This document shows, in pieces, positions 7,922 through 16,762 of a stretch of 64,000 nucleotides of DNA. Numbering within the stretch: the stretch's first letter is position 1; the number at the start of each line of letters is the position of its first letter. The notes beneath the pieces are model-generated. The model saw only the letters and a program-made list of their open reading frames with translations. It made no database searches and had not been told where the DNA came from. Origin of the DNA: Chryseobacterium sp. W4I1 (GTDB taxonomy: Bacteria; Bacteroidota; Bacteroidia; Flavobacteriales; Weeksellaceae); NCBI RefSeq assembly GCF_030816115.1, contig NZ_JAUSXQ010000001.1:496001-560000 (forward strand), in the 5' to 3' direction. The position numbers and the translations under genes were made by a program.

Positions 7922-8344
7922 ATGAAGCAATTTTACAAATCAAAAAGTTTACTAAGACTTTCTTTTTTATTCGTTTTATTATTTTCTGTAATTACTGTGG
8001 TGAATTCCTGCAAAAAGGATAACGATGACGATGAGTTTACAGATCACGTTGTTCAATTTGAAGTAAAAACAACTACTGGAGGAGTTATCAGAGCAATTGT
8101 AACACAGGTAGGAACTGTTAAAACTGATATTTTCGATCCTGTAGGAACTACCTGGACAAGCGGTGAATTTTTTGTGAATTCCAGCCAGGCACAGTTAAAT
8201 CTGGATGCTAAAGCAGATCTTCCGGATGCAGATTCAGAACTGGTTATTAACCTTTGGATAGACGGAGAAATTGTAAAAACCAAAAAGATGGTAGGGGCAG
8301 GTCCTTTAGTAGCCTCAATTGATTACAGCTTCTTAGAATTGTAA
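7922..8344 (+). CDS. small Asp-rich lipoprotein, paralogue of 11198-11614
   Basis: 140 residues with a lipoprotein signal ending VVNSC, followed by KKDNDDDEF. An Asp-rich stretch right after the lipid-bearing Cys is the known surface-export signal of Bacteroidota lipoproteins, so a cell-surface location is likely. The mature domain is probably all-beta. It shares GTTWTS and a W[IV]DGE[IL].K stretch with the lipoprotein at 11198. The two genes flank a sensor kinase/regulator pair. The family is not recognised and the function unknown. Confidence 0.78.
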   Translation: MKQFYKSKSLLRLSFLFVLLFSVITVVNSCKKDNDDDEFTDHVVQFEVKTTTGGVIRAIVTQVGTVKTDIFDPVGTTWTSGEFFVNSSQAQLNLDAKADLPDADSELVINLWIDGEIVKTKKMVGAGPLVASIDYSFLEL

Positions 8345-8370
8345 AAAAATATTTACTTATTATAAATGAG

Positions 8371-8396
8371 AACCGCTTTTTTAAGGCGGTTTTTTA
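8371..8396 (+). terminator. terminator of lipoprotein gene
   Basis: Stem AACCGC (8371-8376) with GCGGTT (8386-8391), extended by TT/AA pairs, followed by TTTTTT. It lies between the lipoprotein gene and the convergent regulator gene. Confidence 0.75.
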
Positions 8397-9038
8397 CGTA
8401 TTACCTTCTATCATATGATGCTGAGCAGCAAGTTTAATAAGTTCGATAGAGTTTTTTGCCTGGAATTTCTGTAGCAAATTTTTGCGATGTGTATCTACGG
8501 TAAGCGGGCTTAGAAAAAGTTCATCCGCAATCATAATGCTGGTTTTTCCTTCTGCCAGCATTTGAAGAATCTGTTTTTCCCTTTTTGTCAGCCTGGGAAC
8601 CGGCAAATCATTCTGAGAAGGTTTGCTGAGAATTTTCCCGGTTTCATTGCAGAAGACAATATTCCCGGAATAAGCACCCTGAATACATACCACCAATTCA
8701 TCTATGGAAGTGTTTTTAAGAAGGTAGCCGCTGGCACCATTCTGTATGGACTGCATGATAATACTTCTTTCAGAGCGGTTGCTGAACATAATCACTGAGG
8801 TTGCCGGTGAAATTTTTTTAATTTCCCTGCAAAGCTCTATACCATTGGCATCAGGCAAAGTAATATCCAAAAGAATAATATCTACTTGATGGCTTTTGAT
8901 AAAATCTATGATCTCTGAACCGGAGGTGAAACTTTGGGAAACGGTGAACCCAAGCTGGCTGCTGAGCATCATTTTTAACCCCTCTATAACGATGGGATGA
9001 TCGTCTACAATGATTATATTTATTTTCTTATTCTCCAT
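8394..9038 (-). CDS. NarL/LuxR-type response regulator
   Basis: 214 residues from the ATG at 9038; a TTG at 9053 gives an extension with no domain support. The receiver domain shows IIIVDDHPIVIEG and the phospho-acceptor Asp in IILLDITLP (near residue 55). The LuxR helix-turn-helix at the C-terminus reads LTKREKQILQMLAEGKT..IADELFLSPLTVDTHRKNLLQK. The ATG lies inside the end of the sensor kinase gene (11-base overlap), so the pair is translationally coupled. Phosphorylated dimers would activate target promoters; the two flanking lipoprotein genes are the obvious candidates. Confidence 0.93.
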   Translation of the reverse strand: MENKKINIIIVDDHPIVIEGLKMMLSSQLGFTVSQSFTSGSEIIDFIKSHQVDIILLDITLPDANGIELCREIKKISPATSVIMFSNRSERSIIMQSIQNGASGYLLKNTSIDELVVCIQGAYSGNIVFCNETGKILSKPSQNDLPVPRLTKREKQILQMLAEGKTSIMIADELFLSPLTVDTHRKNLLQKFQAKNSIELIKLAAQHHMIEGNT

Positions 9039-10998
9039 CAATATTAAATTCAATAGTAATAGTTGTACCCTGCATATCAGAACTGATCTCCATTTTCCCT
9101 TTAAGATAGCTGATCCTGTTTTTTAAGTTGTGCAGTCCCATACCTTTGGTAGTCTGCACAATATTTTTATCAAATCCCTTTCCGTTGTCTTCAATGGTAA
9201 TCATAAAAGCCTCATCGGACTGGGAGCATTGGAGCAAAATACTGCTGGCTTCAGCATGTTTTATGGCATTCGCTAATAACTCCTGTACAATTCTGTACAA
9301 ATTAAGCTGAATGTTTAAAGGTAGATTTTTTTTAATATTAATGGCTTGAAAGTCAATGTCCAAATCTTTCCTGGTATAAAACTCACAAAGATCATTTAAA
9401 GCTGTCTCCAAGCCGAAATTGAGAAGAGATTCAGGCATTAAATTTCTTGCTATGTGACGTAGCTCACTCACGGAATGATCCAGCTGTCCCAAAATAGTAT
9501 AAAACTCTTTATCTTTTTCAGGATGTAAATGTTGGGAAGACCATGTGGAAAAATTGATTTTAAGTCCGGCAAGCATTCCGCCCAAACCATCGTGGAGGTC
9601 TCTTGCAATGCGTTCCCTTTCTCTTTCTTCACCATCAAGAATTGCTCGGGTAAGAGACAGCTCTTCCTTTTGTTTAATATCATTTATTTTTTGTTCGGAG
9701 ATTTTTTTATTTTTTCTAAACAGGATAAAAAGGAAGATTAAAAGAATTAAAACCAATAGTAAAATAAGGCTAAGGCCCCACAAATACGAGTTTTTCTTAT
9801 TCACCTCTAAATCTTTCTGGTTCTTTTCAGCATTTAAGGCTGCTATTTTTCTTTCTTTTTCAGCAGCATTGAACTTCGCCTCAATTTTGTTGATCTCAAG
9901 TTTTACATTTTCAGTGTTCAGGCTGTCATTAAGCTTGGAATACCTTTGTTCCCACGCCAAAGCTTCCTGCGCATTTCCCATTTCTTCGTTCAGTGCAGAA
10001 AGCTGTTTATAAAATGTTTTTCTATTATTAAGGTCGATAGCCAGTGATTTTTCTGCTAAAACGTTTTCCAGAACCTCCTTAGCTTCACTGTATCTTTTGA
10101 GTTTCTTTAAAATATCATACTTGTTGAAATAGAACATTTGTGCCTGGAGGTTCTGATTGAATTTTTTTGTATAATAAAGTCCTTTTTCAATAACAGGTAA
10201 TGCCGCTGAGTTTTCCTGTTTGGTAATAAAATAAAGTGTTTTCGCGTAATAATAAGGTGAGTTGGATGAAGATTCAGGATAAGGCTTAATCAATTTTTCA
10301 GCTTTATCCAGAAATTTTTTGGCTTCATTTCCTTTTGCCTGATAGCAGAAATTGCTGGCGGAATTCAGATAGGCATAAAATAATTCAGCGGAATCCGGAT
10401 AAGCTTTTTCAAGAATTTCCAAAGCTTTATGATTGTAGTTTCCAGCCTTTTCAAACTGAGCATTATAGGTAAGAATAATCGCCAGCTGAGTATATGAAAA
10501 TCCCAGATTTCTGCTGCTTCCATATTTTTTGATCAGTGGAATGCATTTTTCAACGATGGTTTTTACTAAAAAAGGATATCCTTCCTTATCTTTTTGTGTA
10601 ATTGCATAACTGTACCATGCTAACGACTGGTAGAAATCAGATTCCTTGGTTTTTAACTTTGATAATGTTTTAATAGCCTTTTGATAGGAGCGGGCAGCTT
10701 TTTCTTTATTTCGGTCAAGGCTGTACTGGCCTTCGTAATAATCATATTTAGCTTTAAGAAAGGCATCATTTTTAATGAATGTTTTGCCGCTTTCCAAGTA
10801 TTTTTTACTTAAAAGAGAATCACTATTTCTGTAATAATTTGATAGAAGAAAAAATGCTGTTGCTTTTGAAGTATTTGCTGCCGTAGTTTTTGTAATATTC
10901 TGTAAGCTGTCTACATAAGTTTTTTCATCAAGAGGGATAACCTGTGCCTGTAAAGTAAAAGACATTAGTAGGCTTAATAGAATAAGTAATCTCTTCAT
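9028..10998 (-). CDS. TPR-containing sensor histidine kinase (HisKA_3 type)
   Basis: 656 residues from the ATG at 10998; this gives a clean signal peptide (MKRLLILLSLLMSFTLQAQ), while the upstream TTG does not. About 370 residues of helical tetratricopeptide-like repeats lie in the periplasm, followed by a coiled coil and one membrane helix near 405-430. The kinase core has RIARDLHDGLGG (phospho-His) and ATPase boxes IVQELLANAIKHA (N box), IEDNGKGFD (G1) and GMGLHNLKNR (G2). It pairs with the NarL-type regulator that overlaps its end. TPR regions in such kinases are thought to sense protein or peptide ligands. The signal is unknown. Confidence 0.92.
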   Translation of the reverse strand: MKRLLILLSLLMSFTLQAQVIPLDEKTYVDSLQNITKTTAANTSKATAFFLLSNYYRNSDSLLSKKYLESGKTFIKNDAFLKAKYDYYEGQYSLDRNKEKAARSYQKAIKTLSKLKTKESDFYQSLAWYSYAITQKDKEGYPFLVKTIVEKCIPLIKKYGSSRNLGFSYTQLAIILTYNAQFEKAGNYNHKALEILEKAYPDSAELFYAYLNSASNFCYQAKGNEAKKFLDKAEKLIKPYPESSSNSPYYYAKTLYFITKQENSAALPVIEKGLYYTKKFNQNLQAQMFYFNKYDILKKLKRYSEAKEVLENVLAEKSLAIDLNNRKTFYKQLSALNEEMGNAQEALAWEQRYSKLNDSLNTENVKLEINKIEAKFNAAEKERKIAALNAEKNQKDLEVNKKNSYLWGLSLILLLVLILLIFLFILFRKNKKISEQKINDIKQKEELSLTRAILDGEERERERIARDLHDGLGGMLAGLKINFSTWSSQHLHPEKDKEFYTILGQLDHSVSELRHIARNLMPESLLNFGLETALNDLCEFYTRKDLDIDFQAINIKKNLPLNIQLNLYRIVQELLANAIKHAEASSILLQCSQSDEAFMITIEDNGKGFDKNIVQTTKGMGLHNLKNRISYLKGKMEISSDMQGTTITIEFNIDGE

Positions 10999-11104
10999 TG
11001 GATTTTGGATCTGTATAATTTTTTTAAAAATGCTCAATTTAATTAAAAATTTCAGCAAATAAAATACCTGATTTTAGGTAGAAAAAATTACACCTTTTTC
11101 AGGA

Positions 11105-11135
11105 TTGATAAAGTTTGTCGACTCTAATAGCTTTG
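11105..11135 (+). promoter_or_regulatory. promoter of lipoprotein gene 11198
   Basis: TTG at 11105-11107, 20 bases, TAGCTTTG at 11128-11135. It matches the Bacteroidota consensus and gives a leader of about 55 bases. Confidence 0.75.
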
Positions 11136-11197
11136 CAGGTATCAAATCACTGATCATAGAATATTAAATAAATAATTAAAAATTTAAACAAAAGATT

Positions 11198-11614
11198 ATG
11201 AAAAGAATGAAAATGAGCCAGCTGCTTAAAGGTACGTTTGTCGTATTGCTGACAACTATGTTTATTGGGTTTGCAACATCTTGTAGTAATGATGATGACG
11301 ATAACAATGGTCCTGCAAAAAACAGCCATAAAGTCGTTTTTAAAGCTATTGCTTCTTCAGGAAGTAATATTGATGTAGCGGTATATGGAATTGATGGGAA
11401 CCCGACCACAGCTTCAAGTCTTAGCGGAACTACATGGACAAGTCCTGAAGTAACATCAGAAGCAGGAGCTTATAATGCTAATGTTGCTGTAAATGCAATC
11501 GGGGCAGATAATTCTTCTACATTGAAGGTTCAAATCTGGGTAGATGGGGAATTGAAAAAAGAAGGAACTTCCAGCGGGCAGTATTTAGCAGCTTCTGCAA
11601 GTTATGTATTCTAA
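11198..11614 (+). CDS. small Asp-rich lipoprotein, paralogue of 7922-8344
   Basis: 138 residues. The signal peptide ends FATSC, and SNDDDDNNG follows the Cys, close to the S-D-D-D-D surface-export signal described in Flavobacterium. The mature part is rich in Ser, Ala, Val and Asn and looks beta-rich. It shares GTTWTS and VQIWVDGELKKEG with the lipoprotein at 7922. It is divergent from the sensor kinase gene. Function is not known; it may be the output or ligand of the adjacent two-component system, which is inference. Confidence 0.78.
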   Translation: MKRMKMSQLLKGTFVVLLTTMFIGFATSCSNDDDDNNGPAKNSHKVVFKAIASSGSNIDVAVYGIDGNPTTASSLSGTTWTSPEVTSEAGAYNANVAVNAIGADNSSTLKVQIWVDGELKKEGTSSGQYLAASASYVF

Positions 11615-11641
11615 AACTAAATAACTTTCATGAATAAAAAG

Positions 11642-11676
11642 CGGCGCTGAGATTTAATCTCAGCGCCGACTTTTTT
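11642..11676. terminator. bidirectional terminator
   Basis: A twelve-base perfect stem (11642-11653 with 11657-11668), with A-rich sequence before and a T tract after, between the lipoprotein gene and the convergent tyrS gene. Confidence 0.9.
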
Positions 11677-11691
11677 ATATGGTACTATAAA

Positions 11692-12987
11692 TTAAATAAC
11701 CTTTACAATAAAGTAACTTTTCTTACCCTTTTGAAGCAGCAGGAATTTCCCGTCAATAAGATCGCTTTCATTAGCGGTATAAGTATCGTTTACTTTTTCC
11801 TTATTTACGGAAATTGCATTGCCTTTAATTTCTCTTTGTGCTTCACTTTTAGATTTCAGGAAACCTGATTTTTCAGACAGAAGATCAATAATGTTCACTC
11901 CCAAAACGTCAGCTTTTGCTATCTCTTTCTGAGGAACACCATCAAAAACTTCAAGGAAAATCTCCTCGTCAAGACTTACCAGATCCTCTGCTGTAGAACG
12001 TCCGAAAAGAATTTCTGAAGCCTTTAAAGCCTTTTCATATTCTTCTCTGCCATGTACCCAAACCGTTACTTCTTCGGCAAGTCTCTTCTGAAGTTTTCTT
12101 TCGTGAGGAGCTGTTTTATGCTCTGCGATCAAAGCTTCAATTTCTTCTTTTGCTATGAAAGTATAAAATTTAATAAATCTTTCTGCATCATCATCCGTAG
12201 CATTCAGCCAGAACTGATAGAATTTATAGGGTGAGGTTTTCTTTTTGTCAAGCCAGTAATTTTCACCGCTTTCAGACTTTCCGAATTTTGAACCGTCAGC
12301 TTTGGTGATCAAAGGAACCGTTAATGCAAATGCTTCTCCTTGTGCCTTTCTTCGGATCAGTTCGGTACCTGTAGTGATATTTCCCCACTGATCTGAACCT
12401 CCCATTTGAAGCTTCACATTATTATTCTGATATAAATGAAGGAAATCATATCCCTGGATCAGCTGGTATGTAAATTCTGTGAAACTCATTCCATCTGCAC
12501 CGCTTTCTCCCGAAAACCTTTTCTTTACAGAGTCTTTCGCCATCATATAATTTACTGTGATATTCTTTCCGACATTTTTAGCAAAATCAAGGAAAGAGAT
12601 ATTCTTCATCCAGTCATAATTATTCACCAGTTCTGCTTTATTGGGACCTGCACCTTCAAAATCCAAAAATCTTGAAAGCTGATTCTTTAAACAGTCTACA
12701 TAGTGAAGAAGAGTAGCTTCATCCAGCAGGTTCCTTTCTGCAGATTTCCCTGAAGGATCTCCAATCATTCCTGTAGCACCTCCCACCAAGGCAATCGGCT
12801 TATGACCGTGTTGTTGGAAATGTGCTAAAATCTTGATCTGGATAAGACTTCCGATATGCAAAGAATCAGCAGTCGGGTCGAAACCAATATATGCAGTAGT
12901 TACCTCTTTATTCAGTTGTTCATCGGTTCCTGGCATCATATCGGCAAAAAGACCACGCCATTTTAGTTCTTCTATAAAGGAATTCAT
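11692..12987 (-). CDS. tyrS: tyrosyl-tRNA synthetase
   Basis: 431 residues, the normal bacterial length. Class I signatures are present: [14 protein letters not shown] (HIGH motif as HIGS, near residue 43) and [10 protein letters not shown] (KMSKS as KFGKS, near 233). The tRNA-binding S4 domain forms the last 70 residues. It charges tRNA-Tyr with tyrosine in the cytoplasm. It is a single gene with its own TATCTTTG box about 29 bases upstream. The start is the first ATG and gives the usual N-terminus ([14 protein letters not shown]). Confidence 0.97.
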   Translation of the reverse strand: MNSFIEELKWRGLFADMMPGTDEQLNKEVTTAYIGFDPTADSLHIGSLIQIKILAHFQQHGHKPIALVGGATGMIGDPSGKSAERNLLDEATLLHYVDCLKNQLSRFLDFEGAGPNKAELVNNYDWMKNISFLDFAKNVGKNITVNYMMAKDSVKKRFSGESGADGMSFTEFTYQLIQGYDFLHLYQNNNVKLQMGGSDQWGNITTGTELIRRKAQGEAFALTVPLITKADGSKFGKSESGENYWLDKKKTSPYKFYQFWLNATDDDAERFIKFYTFIAKEEIEALIAEHKTAPHERKLQKRLAEEVTVWVHGREEYEKALKASEILFGRSTAEDLVSLDEEIFLEVFDGVPQKEIAKADVLGVNIIDLLSEKSGFLKSKSEAQREIKGNAISVNKEKVNDTYTANESDLIDGKFLLLQKGKKSYFIVKVI

Positions 12988-13015
12988 CTATACTTTTCTT
13001 TAAAATTTTATGGTG

Positions 13016-13023
13016 CAAAGATA
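13016..13023 (-). promoter_or_regulatory. -7 box before tyrS
   Basis: TATCTTTG on the minus strand, 28 bases from the ATG. No TTG at a suitable -33 position. Confidence 0.55.
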
Positions 13024-13095
13024 GTAAATTCAGGAGTATAGAGTGTAGAGGTCAAAGGCAAAAAAACGAAAGGTTAAAAAGGCATATTTGCCCCC

Positions 13096-13125
13096 TTGCT
13101 TTTCCATTTAAAAAAATTATATTTG
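13096..13125 (+). promoter_or_regulatory. promoter of ECF sigma gene, leaderless
   Basis: TTG at 13096-13098, 19 bases, TATATTTG at 13118-13125. The ATG at 13132 begins six bases after the box, about where transcription should start, so the mRNA is probably leaderless. Confidence 0.7.
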
Positions 13126-13131
13126 TTTATA

Positions 13132-13692
13132 ATGAACGACGAACAGCTATTCCTGCTTATTCAAAAGGCAAAAGAAAAAGATCAGAAAGCCCAGACCAAA
13201 CTCATTAATGTTTTTTGGGTGGATGTTTTCTCATTTGTCATGAAGAAAGTAAAGGATGAAAATGATGCAGATGAAATTACGGTGAATGTCTTTTCAAAAG
13301 TACTGTCCAAACTGGATATGTACGATCCCCATTTCCAGTTTAAAACCTGGATACTTACTATTGCCCAAAACACGGTTATTGATTTCTGGAGAAAAAGAAG
13401 CCGTGAAAACCAGGATCCTACCGAAAATCTTGATGAAGTTAAAAACCAGTTTGCAAAATCCCCTGAAGAACTGATGATTTCTAATGAAGAGCAGAAAAAG
13501 ATCATCAAAACCATTGAATCGCTGGATGCCAATTATCAGGATATTATCAAACTAAGATTTTTTGAAGAAAAAAGCATTAAAGAAATTGCTGAAGAACTGG
13601 GTATTTCAATTGCCAATACCAAAGTAAGGGTCATGCGGGCCAAAAAAGTCCTTGCAGAACTGCTGAAAAACAATGAGTTTGATGATAATTAG
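13132..13692 (+). CDS. ECF-type RNA polymerase sigma factor
   Basis: 186 residues from ATG 13132; an upstream TTG would place the start inside the promoter. Region 2 is seen in DADEITVNVFSKVLSKLDMYDPHFQFKTWILTIAQNTVIDFWRKR, and region 4 in SLDANYQDIIKLRFFEEKSIKEIAEELGISIANTKVRVMRAKKVL. It directs RNA polymerase to a specific promoter set. No anti-sigma gene is adjacent: the next gene is convergent. Its regulon cannot be read from here. Confidence 0.92.
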   Translation: MNDEQLFLLIQKAKEKDQKAQTKLINVFWVDVFSFVMKKVKDENDADEITVNVFSKVLSKLDMYDPHFQFKTWILTIAQNTVIDFWRKRSRENQDPTENLDEVKNQFAKSPEELMISNEEQKKIIKTIESLDANYQDIIKLRFFEEKSIKEIAEELGISIANTKVRVMRAKKVLAELLKNNEFDDN

Positions 13693-13798
13693 TCTGACTT
13701 CGGGTTGTGGGTTTCGTGGTTCAATCCAGCAACTATTACCAACAACTCTAATCAGTTTAATCTTAAGAGCTTAATACAATTTTAATAGTTCAAAATTT

Positions 13799-14431
13799 TC
13801 ACAGGTAGACTTCTTCTTTCGTTTTAGGAAGAATAATTTTTCTGGGTTCTTTTTGGTTTCTATTGTTCAGGTCGATCTTCATTCCTTTTTTTATATAAGT
13901 TTCCTGCTCGGAGTGGCCATATTCTTTAGTGTTTTCTACCTCTTTTTTATAATTAAGCTGTCCGGTAGAAAGATTAAAATCTACTTCTGCCCAATAATCT
14001 CCAGGTCTGCCGAACTCTGATGAATAGCCTATCAGCTCAAAATGCCCGTTCTGAAACCTGTATTTATCAGTATAGCCCCATTTCCAGCTGCTTCCACCGG
14101 CCTGAGTAATACTTAAAATTCCTTTTGAAATTGCCATACTCTGATAGGGGTCGCCCATCATACCTCCACCGGCACTTTCCAGAATAGCATCCCTTGATTT
14201 GGAAAGAATCATCCACGATCCGCCACTTTTTTTAAGAATCTGAATCTCACGGATCTTGCCCAGCTCGCCCTCATCTATTGTATTATAAATGACCACTCTT
14301 TCCGGAACTTTATCTCCGTCCAGGTCTCCTTCCACTGTTTCAATAATTTCCGAACCTGCCGGCTGAAGTTCTTTCTGGGCAAAACAAAAGGTACTGATAA
14401 TAAGGGATAGGGTAAATAGGATCTTCTTCAT
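13799..14431 (-). CDS. secreted protein with an Asp-rich loop, unknown function
   Basis: 210 residues beginning with a signal peptide (MKKILFTLSLIISTFCFAQ). Near the mature N-terminus is VEGDLDGDKVPERVVIYN, an Asp-rich calcium-loop-like motif typical of FG-GAP/VCBS and XAC2610-type proteins; compare the secreted protein at 1601. The rest (GSWMILSKSRDAI, GSSWKWGYTDKYRFQNGHFELIGYS) looks beta-rich. Probably periplasmic. It sits alone, convergent with the sigma factor gene and divergent from lipA. No function can be assigned. Confidence 0.72.
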   Translation of the reverse strand: MKKILFTLSLIISTFCFAQKELQPAGSEIIETVEGDLDGDKVPERVVIYNTIDEGELGKIREIQILKKSGGSWMILSKSRDAILESAGGGMMGDPYQSMAISKGILSITQAGGSSWKWGYTDKYRFQNGHFELIGYSSEFGRPGDYWAEVDFNLSTGQLNYKKEVENTKEYGHSEQETYIKKGMKIDLNNRNQKEPRKIILPKTKEEVYL

Positions 14432-14490
14432 AATTTAATTTTGATGGTTTAAATTACGAAATTATATGTTTCATCAATGTTTGTCTTTGA

Positions 14491-14519
14491 TTGTTTCGAT
14501 AAAAAAATCACTAACTTTG
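14491..14519 (+). promoter_or_regulatory. lipA promoter
   Basis: TTG at 14491-14493, 18 bases, TAACTTTG at 14512-14519; the ATG follows 20 bases later. Confidence 0.72.
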
Positions 14520-14539
14520 AAGCTCAATTTGAGAAATAA

Positions 14540-15406
14540 ATGGAGAATTTAGTTCAAGATACTACCGTTCAAAAACCAAAGTGGATCCGTGTAAAACTTC
14601 CTACCGGAAAAAATTACAGGGAATTGAGGACTTTGGTCGACAAATATAAATTAAATACCATATGCCAGAGCGGAAGCTGTCCGAATATGGGTGAATGCTG
14701 GGGTGAAGGAACGGCTACGTTCATGATCTTAGGAAATATCTGTACCAGAAGCTGCGGGTTCTGCGGTGTAAAAACAGGAAAACCGCTTGATGTCAACTGG
14801 GATGAGCCGGAAAAAGTGGCCCGTTCTATCAAATTAATGAAGATCAAGCATGCTGTTCTTACCTCTGTGGACCGTGATGACTTAAAAGATATGGGTTCCA
14901 TTCTTTGGGGAGAAACTGTAAATGCCGTGAGAAGAATTTCTCCGGGAACAACGATGGAAACACTTATTCCAGACTTCCAGGGACTCACCAAGCATCTGGA
15001 CAGATTGGTAGATGTGGCCCCTGAAGTGATCTCTCACAATATGGAAACTGTAAAACGCCTCACAAGAGAAGTTAGGATTCAGGCGAAATATGAGCGAAGC
15101 TTAGAAGTTTTGAGATATCTTAAAGAGGCTGGTCAGAGAAGAACCAAAACGGGGGTAATGCTTGGCTTGGGTGAAACTAAAGATGAGGTTTTCCAAACTA
15201 TTGAAGACATTAGAAATGCCAATGTAGATGTGATTACGCTTGGACAATATCTTCAGCCTACCAAAAAACATCTGCCGGTAAAAAGATTCATTACACCGGA
15301 AGAGTTTGACGAATTGGGAGATTTTGCAAGAAGCTTAGGTTTCAGACATGTGGAAAGCTCACCATTGGTAAGAAGTTCCTACCACGCTGAAAAGCATATC
15401 CACTAA
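14540..15406 (+). CDS. lipA: lipoyl synthase
   Basis: 288 residues, a radical-SAM enzyme that inserts two sulfurs into octanoyl chains on lipoyl-dependent dehydrogenases. Both iron-sulfur cluster motifs are complete: [12 protein letters not shown] (auxiliary cluster, CX4CX5C, near 42-53) and CTRSCGFC (radical SAM, CX3CX2C, near 68-75). The C-terminal [11 protein letters not shown] supplies the Ser ligand of the auxiliary cluster. It is a single-gene unit with its own promoter and terminator; no lipB is nearby. Confidence 0.97.
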   Translation: MENLVQDTTVQKPKWIRVKLPTGKNYRELRTLVDKYKLNTICQSGSCPNMGECWGEGTATFMILGNICTRSCGFCGVKTGKPLDVNWDEPEKVARSIKLMKIKHAVLTSVDRDDLKDMGSILWGETVNAVRRISPGTTMETLIPDFQGLTKHLDRLVDVAPEVISHNMETVKRLTREVRIQAKYERSLEVLRYLKEAGQRRTKTGVMLGLGETKDEVFQTIEDIRNANVDVITLGQYLQPTKKHLPVKRFITPEEFDELGDFARSLGFRHVESSPLVRSSYHAEKHIH

Positions 15407-15412
15407 AAATAT

Positions 15413-15442
15413 AGCCGCTTCAGAAATGAGGCGGTTTTTTTA
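15413..15442 (+). terminator. lipA terminator
   Basis: A ten-base stem with GAAA loop (15413-15422 with 15427-15436) and T tract. The loop region TTCAGAAATGA is also found in the terminator at 35437. Confidence 0.88.
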
Positions 15443-15448
15443 TTTATA

Positions 15449-15538
15449 GATAAAAGATAAAGATAAAAGATAAAAGATAAAAGATAAAAGATAAAAGATA
15501 AAAGATAAAAGATAAAAGATAAAAGATAAAAGATAAAA
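15449..15538. repeat. heptanucleotide tandem repeat, GATAAAA x13
   Basis: Thirteen consecutive GATAAAA units; the second has lost one A. It is perfect apart from that, AT-rich, and lies in the lipA-AraC intergenic space just after the lipA terminator. The rest of the gap (15539-15708) holds no ORF; a short run of ATCTGCAT/ATCTGCAT/ATTTGCGT-like units (15556-15580) is the only other structure seen. Confidence 0.95.
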
Positions 15539-15708
15539 GATTTTGCTGTTAAAAATCTGCATTATCTGCATAATTTGCGTGAGACAAAAATCTTCAAAAC
15601 CCAAAAAAACATTTCAAGTTTATCTAAATCCAAGGACTCTATCTTAACAACACTTCGTTGATCCAGATTCCCTTCCGCTGGATGGGTGACGAAAATGATC
15701 AAAGAAAT

Positions 15709-16569
15709 TTAATCCCTCACCTCAATATTTTTCAGATGCTTTTTCCTAAACTCTGTCGGCGTTTCACCGGTATGTTGCCTGAATAGTTTATTAAAATAAG
15801 ACAGGCTCTCAAAACCAACCTGGAAGCAGACTTCCGTCACAGAATAATCTTTCAGCAAAAATATTTTAGCCAGATTGATCCTGTAGTTATTGACAAAATC
15901 GGTGAATGTCATATTGGTCTGCTTTTTAAAATAACGGCAGAAAGCGGGAGTGCTTAGACTGACGATCTTCGCAATTTCGTTGACGTTAGGTTTTTTATCA
16001 TAATTTTCGTGGATGTAGTCATAGATTGTTCCCATTCTTATCTTGTCATTTAGGAACCATTTAATCCTTGTATCCTCGTTATTCAATTCTTTTACTTCGT
16101 CTGAAGATGAGAGAGTTTGCAGAATTTCAATCAGTCCGATCAATGAATCAAAAGTACTTTTCTCCTTGATCTCAAGAAGTTTTTCAACAACCGTTTTTTT
16201 TGTTTCTCCGGAGAATGAAAGTCCCAGATACGACCTTTCCAGAAGTTTTTTAATATTTTCAAATTCCGGAACAGGAAAAATAATATCATGGAGAAAATTC
16301 TCTCTCATCTGAAGCACCAGCTGTCTGCATTCTGTCTGGATTCCATAGTCGAAATTCAAATGGGGAACATTAGATCCAATCAGCAGCAGATCACTTTCTG
16401 TAAAACCGGAAATATCCCTTCCCACATGGCGGATCCCATTGACGGCTTCTACATATACCAGCTCTATTTCCGGGTGATGATGCCAGAAAAAACAGTTTTT
16501 TAAAGACGGTGAAAAAAGCTTGAAAGACTTTCCTTTTTCAAACTCTATGACTTCCTTCTGAATTTTCAT
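15709..16569 (-). CDS. AraC-family transcriptional regulator
   Basis: 286 residues. An N-terminal cupin-type sensing region (FFWHHHPEIELVYV..GSNVPHLNFDYG) is followed by two helix-turn-helix units at about 185-280, including VNEIAKIVSLSTPAFCRYFKKQTNMTFTDFVNNYRI and the family signature VTEVCFQVGFESLSYFNKLFRQHTGETPTEFR. It probably binds a small hydrophobic or sugar ligand. It is divergent from the MFS exporter gene across 193 bases, a layout where the regulator usually controls the exporter. Confidence 0.93.
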   Translation of the reverse strand: MKIQKEVIEFEKGKSFKLFSPSLKNCFFWHHHPEIELVYVEAVNGIRHVGRDISGFTESDLLLIGSNVPHLNFDYGIQTECRQLVLQMRENFLHDIIFPVPEFENIKKLLERSYLGLSFSGETKKTVVEKLLEIKEKSTFDSLIGLIEILQTLSSSDEVKELNNEDTRIKWFLNDKIRMGTIYDYIHENYDKKPNVNEIAKIVSLSTPAFCRYFKKQTNMTFTDFVNNYRINLAKIFLLKDYSVTEVCFQVGFESLSYFNKLFRQHTGETPTEFRKKHLKNIEVRD

Positions 16570-16762
16570 CTTGTTCTCATTTGATTGTTTCTGATTTTAA
16601 AATTAAATAAAAAGGTTAATATAGAGCAAATTTTTATCATTTTAAGAGAAGTAAATGCCAATATTTCTTGCGAATTTTGCACTTTCAAAATGAAGATTGA
16701 CAGTCATTTTTAATTTTCAGCAAAAAAACATTTAAAAATTAATTCGAAAAAGAAGCTTACTA

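Noticed and set aside
9039..9053. TTG start of the NarL-type regulator
   Set aside because: The ATG at 9038 is in frame, starts the receiver domain properly and keeps the usual small overlap with the kinase gene.
15556..15580. ATCTGCAT / ATTTGCGT repeat as a CRISPR or IS remnant
   Set aside because: Too short, imperfect, and without spacers or terminal repeats.
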